From UBA1672 sp964587815 (lineage in GTDB: Bacteria > Pseudomonadota > Alphaproteobacteria > Micavibrionales > Micavibrionaceae): 64,000 bases of DNA. The notes under the pieces were generated by a model. It saw only the letters and a list, made by a program, of their open reading frames with translations, was not told where the DNA came from and searched no databases. Positions 35,075 to 43,309 of this stretch are shown in pieces (positions within the stretch are counted from its first letter, which is position 1; each line of letters starts with the position of its first letter). The position numbers were made by a program, and so were the translations under genes. The stretch is taken from assembly GCA_964587815.1 (NCBI GenBank), contig CAZPMH010000002.1:97391-161390 (forward strand), given 5' to 3'.

Positions 35075-35923
35075 ATGCTTGGTATTATTGGCGGTTCAGG
35101 TTTGTATGCTCTCGATGAGGTTACGGTTTTACAAGAGCATGATGTAGAAACGCCTTTTGGCAAACCTTCCGCGCCTGTTGTTGAAGGTGAGGCGTTTGAT
35201 TCAAAGGTTCTGTTTTTGCCGCGGCATGGGCGCAATCATGAATTCCTGCCCAGTGAAGTGAATTTCAGAGCAAATATTTATGCACTTAAAAAACTCGGCG
35301 CGCGCACGCTTCTCAGTATTTCGGCAAGCGGATCTTTGCAGGAAGAAATTGCGCCCGGTGATCTCGCGCTCGCCTCTCAATATTTCGATCATACGCGCGG
35401 TTTTCGAAAAAACTCTTTCTTTGGTGAAGGTGTGACCGCGCATATTTCAACGGCTGAGCCTACCTGCCCCGTTTTGGCGCAAGATGTGTTGAAGGCTGCA
35501 GAAGAGATTAACTTATCGCTTCATTCTGACAAGATTTATGCCTGTGTGGAAGGGCCGCGCTTGGGCACGAAAGCGGAGAGCAATTTCTTACGCCATGCGG
35601 TGAAGGCCGATGTGGTGGGTATGACAAACGTGCCCGAGGCGTTTTTGGCGCGTGAGGCACAGATGGGCTATGTCACGCTCGCGATTGCCACGGATTATGA
35701 TTGCTGGCGGGAAGACCCTGATGAGCATGTGAGTGTGGAGGCCGTGTTCGCCGTTTATAATAAGAATATCGGCAAGATTAAAACCTTGGTTTTGAAACTG
35801 CTTGAGAACGGAATTTCTGAGACGCCTGATAATATCCGAACCGCCCTTAAAGGCGCGGTGATGACGCCTGATGAGCGGTTGACGGACACTCAAAAAGACT
35901 GGCTTTCTGTTTTGCGATCTTAA
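35075..35923 (+). CDS. mtnP: S-methyl-5'-thioadenosine phosphorylase
   Basis: Purine-nucleoside phosphorylase-family enzyme of 282 residues that cleaves methylthioadenosine to adenine and methylthioribose-1-phosphate. The phosphate-binding GGSGLYALD start, the RHGRNHEFLPSEVNFRANIYALK segment and the VGMTNVPEAFLAREA substrate-site segment are typical of MTA phosphorylases; the FDHT motif (SQYFDHTR) is also present. Methylthioadenosine is produced in aminopropyl transfer and other SAM-dependent reactions. The window's polyamine route does not need aminopropyl transfer, so the source may be other SAM enzymes. The CbrC-family gene follows after four bases. Confidence 0.93.
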   Translation: MLGIIGGSGLYALDEVTVLQEHDVETPFGKPSAPVVEGEAFDSKVLFLPRHGRNHEFLPSEVNFRANIYALKKLGARTLLSISASGSLQEEIAPGDLALASQYFDHTRGFRKNSFFGEGVTAHISTAEPTCPVLAQDVLKAAEEINLSLHSDKIYACVEGPRLGTKAESNFLRHAVKADVVGMTNVPEAFLAREAQMGYVTLAIATDYDCWREDPDEHVSVEAVFAVYNKNIGKIKTLVLKLLENGISETPDNIRTALKGAVMTPDERLTDTQKDWLSVLRS

Positions 35924-35927
35924 AATC

Positions 35928-36458
35928 ATGGAAACACTTCCCTCCTTCAAATATCATCCTGCCCCTTTAACGAGTGGTGCTTTGGAGAAGAGCGATGAAA
36001 CTTGCGCGTGTTGCAATCAAAAACGTGGTTACGTTGCGACTTCTACCATTTATGCCGTAGAGGATGTTGAATTTATATGCCCTTGGTGCATCCATGACGG
36101 CTCTGCGGCTAAGAAGTTTGATGGTGAGTTTTCAGATTCTCATCCTTTGTTGAGTGATGGCATAAAACCTGAAATCGTAGCAGAGGTGTGTGAAAGAACG
36201 CCTAGCTTTATTTCTTGGCAGCAGGAAGAATGGTTAAGCCATTGTGATGATGCTTGTGCTTTTATGGGCGATGCGAGCAAGGAAGAGCTTTCTGCGTTAG
36301 GTGAAACCGACATCGAGAATATTTTGCGGGATTACGGCCTTAGCTTTTCGGACTGGCAAGATATGGTCGAATATTACACCGCAGGTGGCGACCCCGCGGT
36401 GTATGTTTTTAAATGCCTGCATTGCGATAAGACGCTTTACAATATGGATTGCTCATAA
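35928..36458 (+). CDS. CbrC/UPF0167-family protein
   Basis: A 176-residue cytoplasmic protein of the CbrC (UPF0167) family. The opening LPSFKYHPAPLTSGAL segment is characteristic. Cys-x-x-Cys motifs (CACCNQ, CPWCIHDGSAA, CLHCDKT) suggest zinc binding. The family has been linked to colicin E2 tolerance in E. coli, where cbrC lies downstream of CreB-controlled genes, but the molecular function is unknown. It lies four bases downstream of mtnP and is likely cotranscribed. Confidence 0.85.
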   Translation: METLPSFKYHPAPLTSGALEKSDETCACCNQKRGYVATSTIYAVEDVEFICPWCIHDGSAAKKFDGEFSDSHPLLSDGIKPEIVAEVCERTPSFISWQQEEWLSHCDDACAFMGDASKEELSALGETDIENILRDYGLSFSDWQDMVEYYTAGGDPAVYVFKCLHCDKTLYNMDCS

Positions 36459-36463
36459 AGCGT

Positions 36464-37075
36464 TTAGTTTTGCAACTGCGCGAGGGCTTCTAATATTTCC
36501 TCATTGGCGGCGCGGAGTTTGTAGTTTTCGTTTTTAAACATGTAGGTAATTGAGCCGTCCTGCGCGATCACGAAGGTTGCGGGAATAGGTAGCTCATCGC
36601 TTTCAATGCCGTTATAGGCGGCTAAATTCTTCCCTGTGGTACTTTCCAACCAGCCATAGAACTTTTCACGCATGTCAGAGGGAACCGTCCAGATGAGATC
36701 GTAAGAGCGGGCAACATCGTTGTTAAAGTCGCTTAACACTTGGAATGTGACTTCGTTTGCCAACGCTGTTTCGTTTGCGCTTTCGGGCTGCTCGGGGGAG
36801 ATGGCGACAAGTTGTGCGCCATATTCACCGAATTTATCCAAATCACCCTGATAGGCCTGAAGTTGCTCGTTGCAATAGGGGCACCAACCGCCGCGATAGA
36901 AGCTGAGAACAACGGGGCCGTTTTCGAGTAGATCGTATAAATTCACCTGTTCGGACTTTGCGTTTGGAATGGTGAAATCGGGGGCTTTTGACCCGACGGC
37001 AATTTCATCGGCCGAGGCGGTAAAAGGGAGAAAACAAAATGCCATTATGATGGCCAGGGCGCTCGTTTTAAACAT
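36464..37075 (-). CDS. Exported peroxiredoxin-like protein (AhpC/TSA family)
   Basis: Thioredoxin-fold protein of 203 residues with a signal peptide (cleavage near TASA-DE). The active site GGWCPYCNEQLQAY shows a Cys-x-x-Cys pair in the place of the peroxidatic Cys, as in the peroxiredoxin-like Prx-AhpC/TSA group. It would act on peroxides or disulfides in the periplasm. It is convergent with the CbrC-family gene, five bases apart. Confidence 0.85.
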   Translation of the reverse strand: MFKTSALAIIMAFCFLPFTASADEIAVGSKAPDFTIPNAKSEQVNLYDLLENGPVVLSFYRGGWCPYCNEQLQAYQGDLDKFGEYGAQLVAISPEQPESANETALANEVTFQVLSDFNNDVARSYDLIWTVPSDMREKFYGWLESTTGKNLAAYNGIESDELPIPATFVIAQDGSITYMFKNENYKLRAANEEILEALAQLQN

Positions 37076-37137
37076 GATTTATCCTTCTTATGTGTGGTTT
37101 GCGCCTTTATTCGCGCTAAACATTCAAAAGGTTTCAC

Positions 37138-38664
37138 TTATTCCGTATCAAATTTAATCCCTTGCGCCAGCGGCAATTCGGAGGAGTAATTCACCGTCGA
37201 TGTCATGCGGCGCATATAGGCCTTCCAGCTGTCTGAGCCGCTCTCGCGCCCTCCTCCGGTTTCTTTTTCACCGCCGAACGCGCCGCCGATTTCTGCGCCT
37301 GACGTGCCGATATTTACATTGGCAAGCCCGCAATCACTGCCTGATTCGGATGTGAAGATTTCAGCCTCGCGCATATCGTTGGTGAAGATGGAGGATGACA
37401 GCCCTTGCGGCACGTCATTCTGGCGTTTAATTGCATCATCTAAGTCTTTGTATTTAAATACGTATAGGATGGGCGCGAAGGTTTCTTCGCTCACGTTTGA
37501 ACCTTCAGGCATTTCGACGATGGCGGGTTTGACGTAATAGCCGTTGGGGTATTTATCTGCCAGAACACGACCGCCGCCCGTGACTGTTCCGCCGTTCAGT
37601 TCGGCGTTGTTCAGAGCATCTTCCATCGCCAGATAGGCTTGTTCGTCAATTAAAGGGCCGACCAGTGTTTGAGGATCGAGCGGGTCACCGATCTTCAGGT
37701 TTCCGTACGCGTTTTTCAGGCGCGTTATCAGCACATCATACACATCTTCGTGCGCGAAAACGCGGCGGGTGGTTGTGCAGCGCTGGCCGCATGTGCCGAC
37801 TGCGCCGAAGACGATGCCTGCAAAGGCGAGGTCTAAATCCGCGCTAGGCGCGACGATGATGGCGTTGTTTCCGCCGAGTTCAAGAATGGAGCGGCCAAAG
37901 CGCTCTGCCACGCGCGGGGCAACGGCGCGCCCCATGGCGGTTGAGCCTGTTGCGCTGATCAGAGGCACATGCTTGCTATCAACCAGTGTTTGCCCTATGC
38001 CCGCCTTCCCGATAAGGACTTGGGAGAGATTGGCAGGCAGGTCATCGTCATAGCGTTCGCAAGCCTGTTCGAATAAATATTGACAGGCGAGCGCGGTGAG
38101 GGGTGTTTTCTCCGACGGTTTCCAGATGATGCTGTTACCGCAGACAAGTGCGAGCGTTGCGTTCCATGACCAGACCGCGACGGGGAAATTAAAGGCGCTT
38201 ATAATCCCGACGGGCCCTAGCGGGTGCCAAATTTCGCGCATTTTATGCTCTACGCGTTCTGATGCGATGGTCAGGCCGTAGAGTTGGCGGCTTAGGCCGA
38301 CCGCGAAGTCGCAGATGTCGATCATTTCCTGCACCTCGCCTAAACCTTCCTGATGGATTTTGCCACATTCAAGGCTGACCAGAGAGCCGAGTGCGTTTTT
38401 GTTCTCGCGCAGAACTTCGCCAAGCAAACGAACCAGTTCGCCGCGTTTTGGGGCGGGAACACTGCGCCATTCCTTGAAAGCCTTTGCCGATGCTGTGATT
38501 TTCTTTTTAGCCTTCTCAGTGCTGTCTTTGTTGATTGAGGCGATATTTGCGCCGTCGATTGGGCTGTAGACGTGCAAGTCACCGCTTTTTGTATTGAGAA
38601 CATCAAGGCCGAAAATTTTGAAAATTTCATCTTTGTTCATCGGCGTTTGCGCGGCGTCTGTCAT
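37138..38664 (-). CDS. ALDH7-type aldehyde dehydrogenase, probable 2-aminoadipate semialdehyde dehydrogenase
   Basis: Antiquitin-like aldehyde dehydrogenase, about 508 residues. The oxyanion Asn lies in ISAFNFPVAVWSWN, the general base Glu in ILELGGNNAI, and the nucleophile Cys in GTCGQRCTTTRR. The C-terminal NIGTSGAEIGGAFGGEKETGGGRESGSD segment is characteristic of ALDH7. Members oxidise 2-aminoadipate-6-semialdehyde (piperideine-6-carboxylate) to 2-aminoadipate in lysine breakdown. The ATG at 38664 has AAAGGGG upstream, so I use it instead of the longer frame. The divergent neighbour encodes the 2-oxoadipate dioxygenase family, which would act two steps later and strongly supports this substrate. 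Confidence 0.9.
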   Translation of the reverse strand: MTDAAQTPMNKDEIFKIFGLDVLNTKSGDLHVYSPIDGANIASINKDSTEKAKKKITASAKAFKEWRSVPAPKRGELVRLLGEVLRENKNALGSLVSLECGKIHQEGLGEVQEMIDICDFAVGLSRQLYGLTIASERVEHKMREIWHPLGPVGIISAFNFPVAVWSWNATLALVCGNSIIWKPSEKTPLTALACQYLFEQACERYDDDLPANLSQVLIGKAGIGQTLVDSKHVPLISATGSTAMGRAVAPRVAERFGRSILELGGNNAIIVAPSADLDLAFAGIVFGAVGTCGQRCTTTRRVFAHEDVYDVLITRLKNAYGNLKIGDPLDPQTLVGPLIDEQAYLAMEDALNNAELNGGTVTGGGRVLADKYPNGYYVKPAIVEMPEGSNVSEETFAPILYVFKYKDLDDAIKRQNDVPQGLSSSIFTNDMREAEIFTSESGSDCGLANVNIGTSGAEIGGAFGGEKETGGGRESGSDSWKAYMRRMTSTVNYSSELPLAQGIKFDTE

Positions 38665-38744
38665 GCTTGATCCCCTTTGCAGAAATTGATTAGACTTTAG
38701 AATATGATACAATGAGATCATAATAAAGAAGGATAGATTTGCAT

Positions 38745-40133
38745 ATGGCTGACGCTCAATTTATTTCATCGGACGAGATACGCGCACGATTTTCGCAGGA
38801 AATGTCGAAAATGTATCGTACGGAGGTTCCCGCATATGGTGAACTACTCGATTTGGTGGCGGAGACGAATGACGAAGTTTTGAGCGGTGACCCTGATTTA
38901 AAGGCCGAACTTGCCGATACGGACAATCTTGATCGGATTTCGGAAGAACGGCACGGCGCAATACGCCTTGGTACGGCGGATGAATTGCAGATGATTTCGC
39001 GCGTGTTCGGTGTGATGGGGATGAAGCCCGTCAGTTATTATGACCTGACACAAGCCAATGTGCCCGTACATTCCACGGCCTTTCGAGCGGTGGATGCGGA
39101 GGCGTTGTCGCAATCGCCGTTTCGTGTGTTTACCTCCCTACTCCGTACGGAGTTGATTAAGGATGAGGAATTGCGCGCGCGATCAGAAGAGATTTTAAAT
39201 GCGCGGGATATTTTTACGCCGCGGCTGCGTGAGCTGGTTGATACGGCCGAGGCGCAAGGTGGGCTGAATGATGCGGATGCGCAGGATTTTATTGAGCAGG
39301 CGGCGATTACGTTTAAATGGCACGAAGATGCCGCCGTGGATAAGGCGTTTTACGAGGAGCTGAAAGAGGCTGACCCGCGGGTTGCGGATATTGTCTGTTT
39401 TAAGGGGCCGCATATTAACCATTTGACCCCGCGCACGCTGGATATCGACCATATTCATGCGCAGATGCCTGAACGCGGTATGGCAGCGAAGAATGTGATT
39501 GAAGGGCCGCCGCCGAGCCATCCGATTTTGTTGCGGCAGACATCTTTTAAGGCGTTGACCGAAGAGGTGCGATTTGAAGGCGAAGCAGGGCTGCATACGG
39601 CACGATTTGGTGAGATTGAACAGCGCGGAGCGGCTTTAACGCCCGAGGGGCGTGCTTTGTACGATAAAATTCTTAATGATGTGCGGGCGGAGATTACGCC
39701 TGCGCCTGATGGCTCGAACGCGGCGGCATACATGCAGGTTTTGACCGAGAAATTCCAAGAAGGCTTTCCATCCGATCCGGATGAGATGCGCGCGGAGGGG
39801 CTTGCCTATTTCCAATATTATAAAACGAGCGATGCGCCCGTGCCGCAAGGGGCGGATTTGGAAGACCTGATTGAGCAGGGGCTTGTCGATTTTACGCCGA
39901 TCACGTATGAGGATTTTCTGCCTGTCAGCGCGGCGGGGATTTTTGCGTCCAACGCCTCTGATAAAACGCGAGAAGATACGTTTAAAAGCTCTTCCCAAGC
40001 GGATTTTGAGACCTCATTAGGCCAGCCTGTTTTGAGTGAGTTTGACCTTTACAGCGCGATGGAACAGCATTCGATTGAACAACTTTACGCCGATGCGGCT
40101 GCACCCTCCCCCTATCAAGAAAACGGGCTGTAA
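38745..40133 (+). CDS. hglS: 2-oxoadipate dioxygenase/decarboxylase (HglS, DUF1338 family)
   Basis: A 463-residue protein of the DUF1338/VOC-like family. HglS in Pseudomonas putida is an iron(II) enzyme that converts 2-oxoadipate to D-2-hydroxyglutarate in lysine catabolism. Family marks include the substrate-Arg region GAIRLGTADEL, the YDLTQANVPVHSTAFR metal His segment, the HINHLTPRTLDID segment and the Glu in IEQRGAALTP. The TTG at 38739 opens the frame, but the ATG at 38745 with AAGGAT upstream is a better start. It is divergent from the ALDH7-type gene, which supplies 2-aminoadipate. The aminotransferase joining the two steps is not in the window. Confidence 0.9.
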   Translation: MADAQFISSDEIRARFSQEMSKMYRTEVPAYGELLDLVAETNDEVLSGDPDLKAELADTDNLDRISEERHGAIRLGTADELQMISRVFGVMGMKPVSYYDLTQANVPVHSTAFRAVDAEALSQSPFRVFTSLLRTELIKDEELRARSEEILNARDIFTPRLRELVDTAEAQGGLNDADAQDFIEQAAITFKWHEDAAVDKAFYEELKEADPRVADIVCFKGPHINHLTPRTLDIDHIHAQMPERGMAAKNVIEGPPPSHPILLRQTSFKALTEEVRFEGEAGLHTARFGEIEQRGAALTPEGRALYDKILNDVRAEITPAPDGSNAAAYMQVLTEKFQEGFPSDPDEMRAEGLAYFQYYKTSDAPVPQGADLEDLIEQGLVDFTPITYEDFLPVSAAGIFASNASDKTREDTFKSSSQADFETSLGQPVLSEFDLYSAMEQHSIEQLYADAAAPSPYQENGL

Positions 40134-40166
40134 GCGCGCAATCTTATTTTTCCCTTTATCTCTGTG

Positions 40167-40193
40167 TCTCAGGCGGTATAGTCGCGCCTGAGA
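40167..40193 (+). promoter_or_regulatory. Hairpin in the leader of the ABC-F gene
   Basis: TCTCAGGC (40167-40174) pairs perfectly with GCCTGAGA (40186-40193) around an 11-base loop. It ends 18 bases before the ATG at 40212. There is no T-run, so it looks like a leader hairpin or operator rather than a terminator. Confidence 0.45.
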
Positions 40194-40211
40194 GATGTAA
40201 GGCATATTTGT

Positions 40212-42053
40212 ATGAGTGATTTGATTTTAAGTGTTGAAGAGGCGAGCGTATTAATCGCCGGAAAGCCGTTTTTTGAGGATTTGAGTTTTCATATCCACAC
40301 CGGGCGCAAAATTGCGTTGGTGGGTAAGAATGGTGCGGGTAAAACAACGCTGATGAATATTATCACCGGTGATCGGGAGATTGATGACGGGAAGCGGTTC
40401 TTGCTTGCGGGCACGACGACGGGATATATGCAGCAAAATGTTGAGCCCACACCAGAGAAAACAGTGCGTGAGTTGGTTTTGGAAGGGTTGCCCGATACGC
40501 TGGAAGATTGGGATATTGAATATCGGTTAGAGATGGTGGTTACCCCCCTCCTCCTAGATCTGGATGCCAAACTTGAAAATTTATCGGGTGGGCAGTTGCG
40601 GCGGGCATCGCTTGCCAAGGCGTTGGTGGAAGAGCCTGACATCCTGTTACTGGACGAGCCGACCAACCATATGGATTTGGAACTTATTGAATGGTTGGAA
40701 GGGTATATCAACCAATATCGCGGGGCGGTTTTGATTGTCAGTCATGATCGACGGTTTTTGGCGAATACGACCGATCGCGTGTTCTGGCTGGACCGTGGAA
40801 GCTTGCGGGTTGCGCCGAAAGGGTTTGCGCATTTTGAAGAGTGGTCACAAGAGTTGTTGGAGCAGGAAAGCCGCGCGCTCCATAATCGTGCTAAGAAGGT
40901 TGAGCAGGAAATTGCGTGGGCGAATAAGGGCGTGAAGGCGCGGGTAAAGCGCAATGTGCGCCGCCAAGCGCAAGCCTATGAAGCGCGCGCGGAGTTGGAG
41001 CGTGATCAGAAGGCGTTTCGTCGTGTGACCTCCACGATAGAATTGCCGCCCGTGACGGCGGAAGAGTCCTCTCGCAACGTGGCGGAATTTTTCAATGTGT
41101 CAAAATCCTATGGCGATAAGCGCATTCTTGAGAAGTTCAATATGCGGATTAAGAAAAAAGACCGTATAGGCATTTTGGGCAAGAACGGCGCGGGAAAAAC
41201 CACCTTTTTGCGTCTTCTGACGGGGGAAGAAGAGCCTGATGCGGGGCGGATCAAGATGGCGAAGAATTTGACATTCAGCTATTTCGATCAGAAGCGTTCG
41301 ATGTTGCAGGAAGAAAAATCTTTGAAAGATAATTTGTGTCCTGAAGGGTCGGATTATCTGGATGTTCGCGGCAAATCGCGCCATGTGTGCGGGTATTTGA
41401 AGGATTTCCTGTTTGATCCTGAAGATGCGTGGCGGCAAGTCTCTACCCTGTCGGGCGGGCAGAAGAACCGATTGATGTTATCAAAAGTTTTGGCAAACCC
41501 CGGCTCTATGCTGATTTTGGATGAGCCGACCAATGATCTGGATATGGATACGCTGGATATGCTGACCTCGGTTCTGACCAGTTATGACGGGACGTTGTTT
41601 GTGGTCTCTCACGATCGGGATTTTTTAGATCAGGTGGTGACGAAGACGCTCGCCTTTGAAGGCGATGCGCATGTTGAGGGCATTGTCGGCGGCTATAGCG
41701 ATTACATTGCGTTTCGTAAGAGCCTGCAGAAAAGAGACGATAAAGCGCAAAAGGCCAGTTCTGCAAAGAAAAATGAAAAGCCGAAAAAAGTAGAGGAAGA
41801 GGCTGAGCCGCAAAAGGAAAAGGTTGCGTTTACCTATAAGCTCAAACATGAGTTGGAAAAGCTGCCTGCGAAAATCAAAAAGTTGGAACAGGAAGTGGCC
41901 AAATTAGATGAGAAAATGGCTGACCCTGACCTTTATACAAAGGACGCAGAAGAATTCACGCGTATTTCCAAGCGATATCCCAAAGTAAAAGCGGAGCTAG
42001 ATAAATTGGAGCTCCGCTGGTTGGAATTAGAAGATATCAAGGCGCAGGCCTAA
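40212..42053 (+). CDS. ABC-F family ATPase, Uup-like
   Basis: Soluble protein of 613 residues with two ABC ATPase domains and no membrane domain. The first has Walker A GKNGAGKTT and signature LSGGQLRRA. The second has GKNGAGKTT and LSGGQKNRL. A linker (about 245-290) joins them, and a C-terminal coiled coil (about 525-610) follows, as in Uup. ABC-F proteins act on ribosomes or, for Uup, in DNA and ribosome quality control. The C-terminal coiled coil favours Uup over EttA. A hairpin lies in its leader. Confidence 0.9.
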   Translation: MSDLILSVEEASVLIAGKPFFEDLSFHIHTGRKIALVGKNGAGKTTLMNIITGDREIDDGKRFLLAGTTTGYMQQNVEPTPEKTVRELVLEGLPDTLEDWDIEYRLEMVVTPLLLDLDAKLENLSGGQLRRASLAKALVEEPDILLLDEPTNHMDLELIEWLEGYINQYRGAVLIVSHDRRFLANTTDRVFWLDRGSLRVAPKGFAHFEEWSQELLEQESRALHNRAKKVEQEIAWANKGVKARVKRNVRRQAQAYEARAELERDQKAFRRVTSTIELPPVTAEESSRNVAEFFNVSKSYGDKRILEKFNMRIKKKDRIGILGKNGAGKTTFLRLLTGEEEPDAGRIKMAKNLTFSYFDQKRSMLQEEKSLKDNLCPEGSDYLDVRGKSRHVCGYLKDFLFDPEDAWRQVSTLSGGQKNRLMLSKVLANPGSMLILDEPTNDLDMDTLDMLTSVLTSYDGTLFVVSHDRDFLDQVVTKTLAFEGDAHVEGIVGGYSDYIAFRKSLQKRDDKAQKASSAKKNEKPKKVEEEAEPQKEKVAFTYKLKHELEKLPAKIKKLEQEVAKLDEKMADPDLYTKDAEEFTRISKRYPKVKAELDKLELRWLELEDIKAQA

Positions 42054-42108
42054 AGAAATCATGTGCGTCTGGACACATTCTCAATCTGTTTTCAGGACGA
42101 TTGACGAT

Positions 42109-43197
42109 TTAATAAAACTTCACCATTTTCTTGGTGCTTTCATCCCACAATGCAAGATGCGCGTATTTGAAGCTTTCCCAGAAGGTAATACGATTTAACG
42201 TGCTGAGCTCCTCATTATCATCCATGCATTTTTGCAGGCTGTAATTGGGAATTTTTGCGTTTAAGTGGTGGATGTGGTGTAGGCCTATGTTCCCGGTAAG
42301 CCATTGGATGGGCTTTGGCAAATCATAGTAAGAACTGCCCATGACGGCGGCTTCGTGATAGCTCCAATTTTCTTTTTTCTCCCAATGTGCGTCTTCGAAT
42401 TGGTGCTGAATAAAGAACAACCACCCGCCGATGATCGCCGTACCGACCACAATCGGAAGATATGTGAGCAAAACAGGCGCAAAACCAAACACTAGCCCTA
42501 AAGCACCATAGGTTAAGACCAGTGCGGCGTTCAGGCCAAAAACACTTTTCCAGATCTGATTAAAGGTGACTTTCTTCTTCACTTCCGCAAACGGAAACGG
42601 TTCAGCATGAGCAAAACGCTGCCCAACGATGATGAAAAAAGGCGTACCGAGTAATAGCATAATGTAAGGGTTACGATACGTGCGGTACCAGAATTTCAGA
42701 TTGCTTGGTAGATTTTCGTATTCTTCCACCGTGATGGTCTCAATCGAACCGAATCCGCGATTATCCAGATTTCCTGAACTGGCGTGGTGCATATTGTGCG
42801 TTTTGCGCCAGAAATCATACGGCGTCCATGTCAGCACGCTCATTGCGCGGCCGATGCGATTGTTCCATTTTCTTGATGTTGTGAAAGACCCGTGGCCACA
42901 GTCATGCTGAATGATGAAGATGCGTACGAGCAGGAATGATGCGGGAATGGTCAAAAGAGCGGTGAGCCAGTATGCGCTTGAGAAGCTGTAAATCATTATG
43001 CCGCATAAGGCGAAGAATGGAATAAGTGTGTTGGCAAGCTGGCGCACGGCCAGTTTGTTATCGGCGCCCTCATATTGCGCGCAATGTTGTACGAGCAGTC
43101 GGACTTTTTCTTTCACGGATAATTCAGGGTTTTTTCGTGGGGGGGTGACGTCGGTCGTTTTGGTGTTTACGTCGAGTCTTTCGTGGTCTTTGAACAT
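42109..43197 (-). CDS. Membrane fatty acid desaturase
   Basis: A 362-residue integral membrane di-iron enzyme that introduces a double bond into acyl chains. The three histidine boxes are HDCGHGSF, HNMHHASSG and HHIHHLN. About four to six membrane helices lie between and around the boxes. A final histidine box of HxxHH type near residue 306 fits acyl-lipid desaturases. No ferredoxin or electron donor gene is next to it. The frame starts at the ATG at 43197, in a gap of 112 bases after typA. Confidence 0.9.
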   Translation of the reverse strand: MFKDHERLDVNTKTTDVTPPRKNPELSVKEKVRLLVQHCAQYEGADNKLAVRQLANTLIPFFALCGIMIYSFSSAYWLTALLTIPASFLLVRIFIIQHDCGHGSFTTSRKWNNRIGRAMSVLTWTPYDFWRKTHNMHHASSGNLDNRGFGSIETITVEEYENLPSNLKFWYRTYRNPYIMLLLGTPFFIIVGQRFAHAEPFPFAEVKKKVTFNQIWKSVFGLNAALVLTYGALGLVFGFAPVLLTYLPIVVGTAIIGGWLFFIQHQFEDAHWEKKENWSYHEAAVMGSSYYDLPKPIQWLTGNIGLHHIHHLNAKIPNYSLQKCMDDNEELSTLNRITFWESFKYAHLALWDESTKKMVKFY

Positions 43198-43275
43198 ATA
43201 TATTCTTACATTTTGTTAATATTCCACTTTGTCAGCACATGCGGCGTTTCACAAGGGAAAATTGATTTTCACTTG

Positions 43276-43294
43276 TATAAAACATGCTGCATGT
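43276..43294 (-). terminator. Weak hairpin terminator after typA
   Basis: On the minus strand ACATG and CATGT form a short stem around CAG, followed by TTTTAT. It lies 16 bases past the typA stop. The stem is short and AT-rich, so termination may be partial. Confidence 0.35.
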
Positions 43295-43309
43295 GCACAG
43301 TTTTTATTT

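Noticed and set aside
43261..43309. Palindrome ACATGC-T-GCATGT considered as an operator of the desaturase gene
   Set aside because: It lies closer to the typA stop and is followed by T residues in the typA direction, so a weak terminator is the simpler reading; evidence for either is thin.
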